Source: CAZHCA01 sp964530825
GTDB lineage: Bacteria > Bacteroidota > Bacteroidia > Chitinophagales > Saprospiraceae
Length of the DNA: 64,000 nt
Assembly: GCA_964530825.1 (NCBI GenBank)
Contig: CAZHCA010000004.1
Location: 169,484 to 233,483, forward strand
Direction: 5' to 3'
Each line of letters begins with the position of its first letter. Position 1 is the first letter of the stretch. Shown piece after piece: positions 59,005 to 64,000 of this stretch. Position numbers and translations under genes: made by a program. A model generated the notes under the pieces. The model did not search any database, was not told the origin of the DNA, and saw nothing but the letters and a program-made list of their open reading frames with translations.

Positions 59005-61023
59005 ATGGCATACCCGCACTTACTACGCCCGTTGGACCTCGGTTTCACCCGCTTGAAAAACCGGGTGATCATGGGTTCAATGCATACCGGCTTGGAAGAG
59101 GAGCGCGATGGATTTAAGCGGCTGGCTGCCTACTTTGCGGAGCGCGCCAAGGGAGAGGTTGGGTTGATTGTCACCGGCGGTATTGCTCCTAATCGAGCAG
59201 GGTGGGTGTCGCCTTTTGCGGCGAAGCTTACCAATAAGCGCGAGGCTAAAAAACATCAACGGGTAACAGAAGCCGTCCATGAACACGGAGGTAAAATTTG
59301 CCTCCAAATTCTACACACCGGTCGCTATGGCTACCACCCCTTAGCAGTGGCGCCCTCAGCGATCAAGTCGCCGATTACGCCCTTTAAACCGCGTGCGTTG
59401 AGCGAAGGGGGTATTCAGCGTACCATTCGGCATTTTGCCCGTTGTGCCGGGCTGGCCAGATACGCCGGTTACGATGGCGTAGAAATTATGGGCTCGGAAG
59501 GGTATCTCATCAATCAATTTATTGTTTCCAAGACCAACAAGCGAACCGACCGCTGGGGAGGCAGCTACGAGAACCGGATGCGTTTCCCGGTTGAGGTCGT
59601 CCGGAGTGTACGCAAAGCGGTGGGGCCTGATTTTATCATCATTTACCGCCTGTCGATGCTAGATCTGGTAAAAGACGGCAGTACCTGGGAAGAGGTCGTA
59701 CAGCTTGCCAAAGCAGTAGAAGGAGCGGGCGCTACAATAATTAATACGGGCATAGGATGGCACGAGGCTCGGGTACCCACGATTGCCACCATGGTGCCCC
59801 GGGGTGCATTTACCTGGGTTACGCATCGCTTGATGGGGGAAGTCCAGGTGCCCCTTGTGACGACCAACCGCATCAATACGCCCGAAGTCGCAGAAGAAAT
59901 TCTCGCCTCGGGTAAGGCAGACCTTGTGTCGATGGCGCGTCCTTTCCTCGCCGACCCTAACTTTGTCAAGAAAGCAATGGAGTCCCGCCCGAATGATATC
60001 AATACCTGTATTGCCTGCAATCAAGCCTGCCTGGATCATATATTTAAGCGACAGAATGCCAGTTGCCTAGTCAACCCCCGTGCCTGCCACGAAACGGAAT
60101 TGGAGATCGGTCCTGCTGCCAAAACCAAAAGAGTAGCAGTGGTTGGGGCCGGACCTGCAGGTTTATCCTGTGCGGTGACAGCTGCCGAGCGCGGGCACCG
60201 GGTGACGCTTTACGAAGCCGAGGGCGAAATTGGCGGCCAGTTCAATTTGGCCAAGCGCATACCGGGTAAGGAAGAGTTTTATGAAACCTTGCGATACTAC
60301 CAGACTCAGTTAGATCAACACACGGTAGAGGTTTGCCTGAACCGGCGGGTATCCCTGGAAGATTTAAATGGCGGAACGTACGACGACATCGTGATCGCAA
60401 CGGGGGTGGAACCCCGCCGGATTGACTTGCAGGGCGTCGACCACCCTAAGGTGTTGGGATATATCGATGTGTTGAAAGGCCGAAAAGAGGTTGGCGAACG
60501 AGTGGCAATCATCGGAGCCGGCGGCATTGGTTTTGATGTCGCTACCTATCTGGCCCACCCTGCCATGGCGGGAAAAGCGGAACTGGCGACGTTCGCCCAG
60601 GAGTGGGGCATTGATACCCAATACCGGTACCCGGGCGCCTTGCAAGAACGCGATCCGCTGCCCCCAGCACGGACCATTTATCTTCTGCAGCGTTCCAAGG
60701 GAAAATTGGGTAGAAAGCTCGGGAAAACAACCGGCTGGATCCACCGCTCGGAATTGCGGATGCGCGGCGTCGAAATGTTAGGTGGAGTGCAATATGTTAA
60801 GGTCGATGACGAAGGCCTCCATATCCGGACCGGAGATCAACAACGGGTATTGGCAGTAGACCAAGTCGTAATTTGCGCCGGACAGGAACCGGAAAACCAG
60901 TTGTACCAAGATGCAAAAGCCGCCGGATTGCCCGTACACCTGATCGGAGGAGCACATGAAGCCAGGGAGTTGGATGCCAAGCGGGCAATCGACCAAGGCA
61001 TGCGCCTGGCCGCTAGGCTTTAG
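59005..61023 (+). CDS. fadH: NADPH-dependent 2,4-dienoyl-CoA reductase-like flavoprotein
   Basis: The 672-residue protein has the old-yellow-enzyme-type FMN barrel (about 1-340; LRPLDLGFTRLKNRVIMGSM, YDGVEIMGSEGYLINQF, KTNKRTDRWGGSYENR). A 4Fe-4S cluster motif follows (CIACNQACLDHIF...SCLVNPRAC). The C-terminal FAD/NADPH domains carry VAVVGAGPAGLSCAVTAAER and VAIIGAGGIGFDVATYLAHP. Length and order match E. coli FadH, which reduces 2,4-dienoyl-CoA during oxidation of unsaturated fatty acids; other members of this fold reduce enones or trimethylamine-type substrates, so the substrate is likely but not certain. The gene is downstream of the IS right end and overlaps the convergent acyltransferase pseudogene by 11 bp. 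Confidence 0.9.
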   Translation: MAYPHLLRPLDLGFTRLKNRVIMGSMHTGLEEERDGFKRLAAYFAERAKGEVGLIVTGGIAPNRAGWVSPFAAKLTNKREAKKHQRVTEAVHEHGGKICLQILHTGRYGYHPLAVAPSAIKSPITPFKPRALSEGGIQRTIRHFARCAGLARYAGYDGVEIMGSEGYLINQFIVSKTNKRTDRWGGSYENRMRFPVEVVRSVRKAVGPDFIIIYRLSMLDLVKDGSTWEEVVQLAKAVEGAGATIINTGIGWHEARVPTIATMVPRGAFTWVTHRLMGEVQVPLVTTNRINTPEVAEEILASGKADLVSMARPFLADPNFVKKAMESRPNDINTCIACNQACLDHIFKRQNASCLVNPRACHETELEIGPAAKTKRVAVVGAGPAGLSCAVTAAERGHRVTLYEAEGEIGGQFNLAKRIPGKEEFYETLRYYQTQLDQHTVEVCLNRRVSLEDLNGGTYDDIVIATGVEPRRIDLQGVDHPKVLGYIDVLKGRKEVGERVAIIGAGGIGFDVATYLAHPAMAGKAELATFAQEWGIDTQYRYPGALQERDPLPPARTIYLLQRSKGKLGRKLGKTTGWIHRSELRMRGVEMLGGVQYVKVDDEGLHIRTGDQQRVLAVDQVVICAGQEPENQLYQDAKAAGLPVHLIGGAHEARELDAKRAIDQGMRLAARL

Positions 61024-62047
61024 TGTTGGAAGGCGCTTTTTCTAGGTAATGGTACCCAGGTAGAAATGGATGCTTCCACCGGCGGTGAGTCCACAACCAA
61101 GCTCCCGGATGGTCGATGATGGCTTCTTCCAGCCGTTGAACGTACTGCCGGGTTAGCTTGTCTTCCGGTTGATGGGCCGTCTCTTCGGACAGCAATTCGA
61201 AGGTAGTCTCGTAATACCCCCTCTTAACGCGCTGAATGTGGAAAAAGAAAACGGGATAGCCCGTCTTGCGCGCCATCTTATCTGGACCGTGCAGGAAAGG
61301 GGTAACCTGACCGAAAAAATGCAACCAGTGGGCGTTGGGTCGATCGGATGGGGTCTGGTCGGCAATGAGCATGAAGGCGCTGGCCTCTTTACTGTGGCGT
61401 ACCAACGCCCGGCCGGCCTGCGTCATTGGATAAAGTATCGTACTCCCCCGGGACCGGCTGTTATTTAAGTACTGATCGATTTTAGTGTTGGAGAGGGGTT
61501 TGTAAATCCCGATGAGTCGGTGTTGGACGTAGTGATGGACGGCCAGCACGCCCCATTCCCAGTTGCCCAAATGGGCACCTACCAATACTATGCATTGGCC
61601 GCGGTGAAAATATGGGGACAGCACCTCGGGGTTTTTGATTACCAGTCGCCGCTGCAACTGCTATTGAGAAAGGGTGAGCCCTTTTATCGACTCCAGGATA
61701 ATGTCACTAAGGTTGCGATAACTTTCTTTGGCGATAGCACTGATGGTTTTTTTGGAAAATTGCGGGAAAGCTTTTTTAAGGTTGTCGGTTACCACCCTCC
61801 TGCGGTATCGGATAACGTAAAACAGTAATAGGTATAAGCCATCCGCTAATCTGTAGAGCAGGAAAAAAGGTGTACGGCGTAGATAAGCAATCAGTATGCG
61901 GAAAAAGAAATAGCCCAGGGTTGGATTAGTTTGGTTGCCAATTAGATTGCAAAATAGGTCCTTTTTGCATAAATTTACGGTCGAATGTACGGTAAATCCA
62001 AGTCGGTCGCTACCCTTGTAATTGACCATAATGCTCATCAAAGCCAA
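61013..62047 (-). pseudogene. LpxL/HtrB-like lysophospholipid acyltransferase interrupted by an amber codon
   Basis: Two frames in the same phase join across one TAG at 61661-61663. The N-terminal part holds a membrane segment (GYFFFRILIAYLRRTPFFLL) and FYVIRYRRRVVTDNLKKAFP. The C-terminal part continues with NPEVLSPYFHRGQCIVLVGA, then HLGNWEWG (the H-x4-D/E acyltransferase motif as H-L-G-N-W-E), IADQTPSDRPNAHWLHFFGQ, and ends near LWTHRRWKHPF. Together they match one lipid A-type lauroyl/myristoyl acyltransferase of about 300 residues, which acylates lipid A precursors or related lipids at the inner membrane. Apart from the stop no other damage is seen, so the change is recent, a sequencing error, or suppressed. 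The start is also unclear (TTG 62047, ATG 62038 or ATG 62029). Stop overlap with fadH is 11 bp. Confidence 0.85.
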
Positions 62048-62288
62048 GACTCTGGCTGATTTCTAGGTTATGCTCTAATTATCCAATGCTCAGCGTTTGT
62101 CAAGAGATAGGTAGCTATGGTTAGTACCTGAAATACTGCTATCCGTATCTATGATTTACGAAATCAAACGTTCCGGTCTACCGGGGCGTTCGGGTCCGTT
62201 GTGTCGGTGCAAGGCATTGGGTAGGTCATATCCGTGCTTAATCGCCACATCGGATGTATCCCATTGAATATACCTAAAAGGCGATTAC
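62048..62288. other. Divergent intergenic region, nothing recognised
   Basis: These 241 bp lie between the start of the acyltransferase pseudogene and the response-regulator gene. No ORF, tRNA or clear hairpin was found; both promoters should be here. Confidence 0.4.
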
Positions 62289-62960
62289 ATGTACATGAAA
62301 GTGGTAAAAACGATCATTGCCGACGATCACCGCATTTCCATTGAAGGACTGAAATCGGTTTTACGTAAGCCGGTCGGTATCTTGACAATCAACGTAGTAG
62401 CAACATTAAAAAGTGGTAAGAAGTTACTGAAGATCTGTGAGTACAACCCACCAGATCTCGTCATTCTTGACCTTAATCTTTCAGAAATCGACGGCTTGGA
62501 AACACTCCGAAAGTTGCGGCAACTTCCCCAAGCCCCGAAGGCTCTGGTTTACAGCCGTTACCAAGATCCCAAAATAATAAAGCATTCTTTTCGCGCAGGT
62601 GCTGACGGTTTCTTATTGAAAAATGGCGAGTTGGACGAGTTGAAGGAGGGGATTTGCGCGGTGCTCAACGGTGTTACCTTTTTAGGTAAAGGTGTAAAAA
62701 CCTACAACCCAAGCGCCAACAAACGTATGGGTGCAAGGCATTCCTTCGAGGAAAGGCACCTCAAAAATTACGCCCTTACCAAGCGCGAATTACAAATTCT
62801 TCAACTGATCACCCAGGCACTTAGTAATAAAGAGATCGCTAGGAAGCTATTCATTAGCGATCAAACCGTTGGTGTTCACCGGAAGAATATAATGCGTAAA
62901 TTAGGTGTTAGCAATACTGCGGCATTGGTAAAGATGGCTTATGAAAACAGTTTGATATAG
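62289..62960 (+). CDS. NarL/LuxR-type response regulator
   Basis: The 223-residue protein has a receiver domain (about 5-125): the acidic pair in TIIADDHRISIEGLKSVL, the phospho-acceptor Asp in LVILDLNLSEIDGLETL, and Lys in GFLLKNGELDEL. A C-terminal LuxR-type helix-turn-helix follows (about 160-220; LTKRELQILQLITQALSNKE, IARKLFISDQTVGVHRKNIM). It would bind DNA as a dimer after phosphorylation. No histidine kinase is adjacent, so its partner is elsewhere. Two tandem ATG codons (MYM) leave the exact start open by 6 bp. Confidence 0.93.
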   Translation: MYMKVVKTIIADDHRISIEGLKSVLRKPVGILTINVVATLKSGKKLLKICEYNPPDLVILDLNLSEIDGLETLRKLRQLPQAPKALVYSRYQDPKIIKHSFRAGADGFLLKNGELDELKEGICAVLNGVTFLGKGVKTYNPSANKRMGARHSFEERHLKNYALTKRELQILQLITQALSNKEIARKLFISDQTVGVHRKNIMRKLGVSNTAALVKMAYENSLI

Positions 62961-63484
62961 GTAAGCCTGGTAGTGAAAAGACCCTACCCAAAATACCTGG
63001 AAAGGGGTATGGTATACACGCCTGAAATCCATATTTTTGTATCTCGAAGTACATGATGGTCTGACACTTCTGGCCTGCTGTGACTGATATAGAAAAAAAC
63101 TATCTGATATTTTTGGTATTTTCTGCCCTCTTGTGCTACTTCTGTAAGGCACTGTAAAAAGCTTGTATGGAAAAATTCTACGCCTTTTGCCTTCTATCTC
63201 GCCAAATTACTACTACATCAGACCACCTGCTCCGCAATTCTAACGTGGGGAAGCTGCATAATTAAATTACCGTATCTAACAAGGACCTTTTACAGAACGC
63301 TGTAAGAAGTATTTGACATTTCTAGCTTTAGAATTCGCAATAAGACATTCTTCATACGCATTGGCACGGTCACTTTATTAATACGACCTAACAACCAGGC
63401 GTGCAAAGTGTGAATCGACCTATTTACGGCTAATACTTAGCGACCAATATTTTATTAACCTTATTTTAAACAAATTGTAATCTT
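62961..63484. other. 524-bp intergenic region upstream of secreted-protein gene
   Basis: No protein-like ORF or tRNA is seen. A TATTTTTG -7-like element is at 63032-63039, without a good -33 partner. A small hairpin with stem TTACAG/CTGTAA and loop AACG lies within 63287-63309. The 3' part is AT-rich and runs into the start codon at 63485. A long leader or small RNA is possible but unsupported. Confidence 0.4.
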
Positions 63485-64000
63485 ATGGGAAAGACGAATT
63501 CTACTTTCGTTCGACCTAGCCAATGGGTAAAAGGATTGAGTCTGATGGGCTTGTTCCTTTGTCTTTTGGCTACTGGCGTTTGAGGCCAAGTAAACGTTGA
63601 GGTGGGCTCAAGTGAGTTCCTCGAGACGGAATACTTCGGCGCCCGTTTCCGCGACCTGGGAAACAACGCCTCTACTGTTGACCAACGCGTGTTCCTGAAA
63701 GACGGACCACAAACCTCTACCTTTCAGCCTCCGCGTGCAGAAGCTGGTGGGTTTGACTACGGTCAAACGGGCACAGCAACTACCGATTTCAAATTGGTTT
63801 GCACTGCTGGTAAAATTGTTGCTTACATCGAAGGTAGCGAGATCGTTGAGCTGGATATCGACTCCAAAATCGATATCGAGTGTGCTAACACTCTGCAAAT
63901 CCTTTCTCGCACGAACGGCGATCTGAGCGGTGTAAGAATCACCAAATACTGCGGTGACCTGGGTAATGTAACTGTAGAAATCCACGCATGGGATACGGAA
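63485..64000 (+). pseudogene. Start of a large secreted protein, signal peptide interrupted by TGA (partial)
   Basis: From ATG 63485 the frame reads a basic N-terminus and hydrophobic core (WVKGLSLMGLFLCLLATGV), a clear signal peptide. It then hits TGA at 63581-63583 and continues open in the same frame to the window edge (139 codons: GQVNVEVGSSEFLETEYFG, LVCTAGKIVAYIEGSEIVEL, TNGDLSGVRITKYCGDLGNV). The stop sits where a Trp just before the G-Q cleavage site would be natural (TGG to TGA). The mature part is beta-rich and looks like the N-terminus of a large surface protein; the family is not recognised. It is either a nonsense mutant, a sequencing error, or read through. The gene runs off the right edge. 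Confidence 0.7.

Noticed and set aside
61013..64000. Possibility that TAG and TGA are recoded in this genome
   Set aside because: Many intact genes here end in TAG (glgB, fadH, tnpB) or TGA (ACP, Sfp-type PPTase) exactly at family-typical C-termini. Genome-wide recoding is not supported; site-specific readthrough remains open.
1..64000. Search for CRISPR arrays, tRNA/rRNA genes, prophage or integron structures
   Set aside because: No regularly spaced repeats, cloverleaf-like intergenic segments or phage structural genes were recognised by eye. Without a covariance-model scan a missed tRNA is unlikely but not excluded.

Overview
The window is chromosomal DNA of a Bacteroidota bacterium. Support comes from several proteins with type IX secretion (T9SS) C-terminal sorting domains, a CarboxypepD_reg/OMP_b-brl_3 receptor, a head-GIN (DUF2807) protein, delta-60 repeats, PorT-like barrels and a FabL-type enoyl reductase. 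The mix (Ddl/PASTA proteins, dockerin-bearing secreted enzymes, REC-TrxR fusion, moderate GC) looks most like the Saprospiria/Lewinella group; that placement is an inference. No rRNA, tRNA, CRISPR array or prophage was seen.

Layout. 1-4.3 kb (minus): an ECF sigma factor, a membrane anti-sigma-like protein and a TonB-dependent-receptor-like barrel. 4.36-13.06 kb (plus): a tight nine-gene operon with an FAD oxidoreductase, a methyltransferase, a type III polyketide synthase, a dedicated set of type II fatty-acid enzymes (enoyl reductase, FabZ, KAS, ACP), its own AcpS-like phosphopantetheinyl transferase and an MMPL exporter. It is most simply read as a phenolic- or pyrone-lipid pathway that builds its own acyl starter, loads it on a type III PKS, tailors the product and exports it. 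13-30 kb: mostly minus-strand housekeeping and accessory genes (glgB, a CBM48-HhH fusion, VOC, DinB, MscS, Nudix, an AddA/UvrD-like helicase, a delta-60 T9SS protein, dcd, a cohesin-like lipoprotein, WD40, an Sfp-type PPTase, an EI24-like membrane protein, ssb). 30.2-33.4 kb (plus): a histidine kinase with a cyclic-nucleotide-type sensor and a response regulator fused to a thioredoxin-reductase-like flavoprotein. 33.5-41 kb: head-GIN protein, recG, rbfA, Ppx/GppA, a barrel protein, an MBL hydrolase, a SPOR protein and a rhodanese.

41-44.7 kb (minus): an unusual 1241-residue protein with two D-Ala-D-Ala-ligase-like ATP-grasp modules, one membrane helix and PASTA repeats. Then come a MATE transporter, a giant T9SS reprolysin-type metalloprotease, an 1173-residue outer-membrane barrel protein, and a secreted haem peroxidase with dockerin-like and T9SS domains. 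An intact-looking IS200/IS605 element (divergent tnpA/tnpB, end hairpins, probable omega-RNA) sits immediately after the peroxidase terminator. The last 5 kb hold fadH, a lysophospholipid acyltransferase broken by one in-frame amber codon, a NarL-type response regulator, and the start of a large secreted protein whose signal peptide is interrupted by an in-frame TGA.

Start codons were moved from the longest open frame to the first plausible ATG where the extension used only GTG/TTG or placed extra residues before a clear signal peptide.
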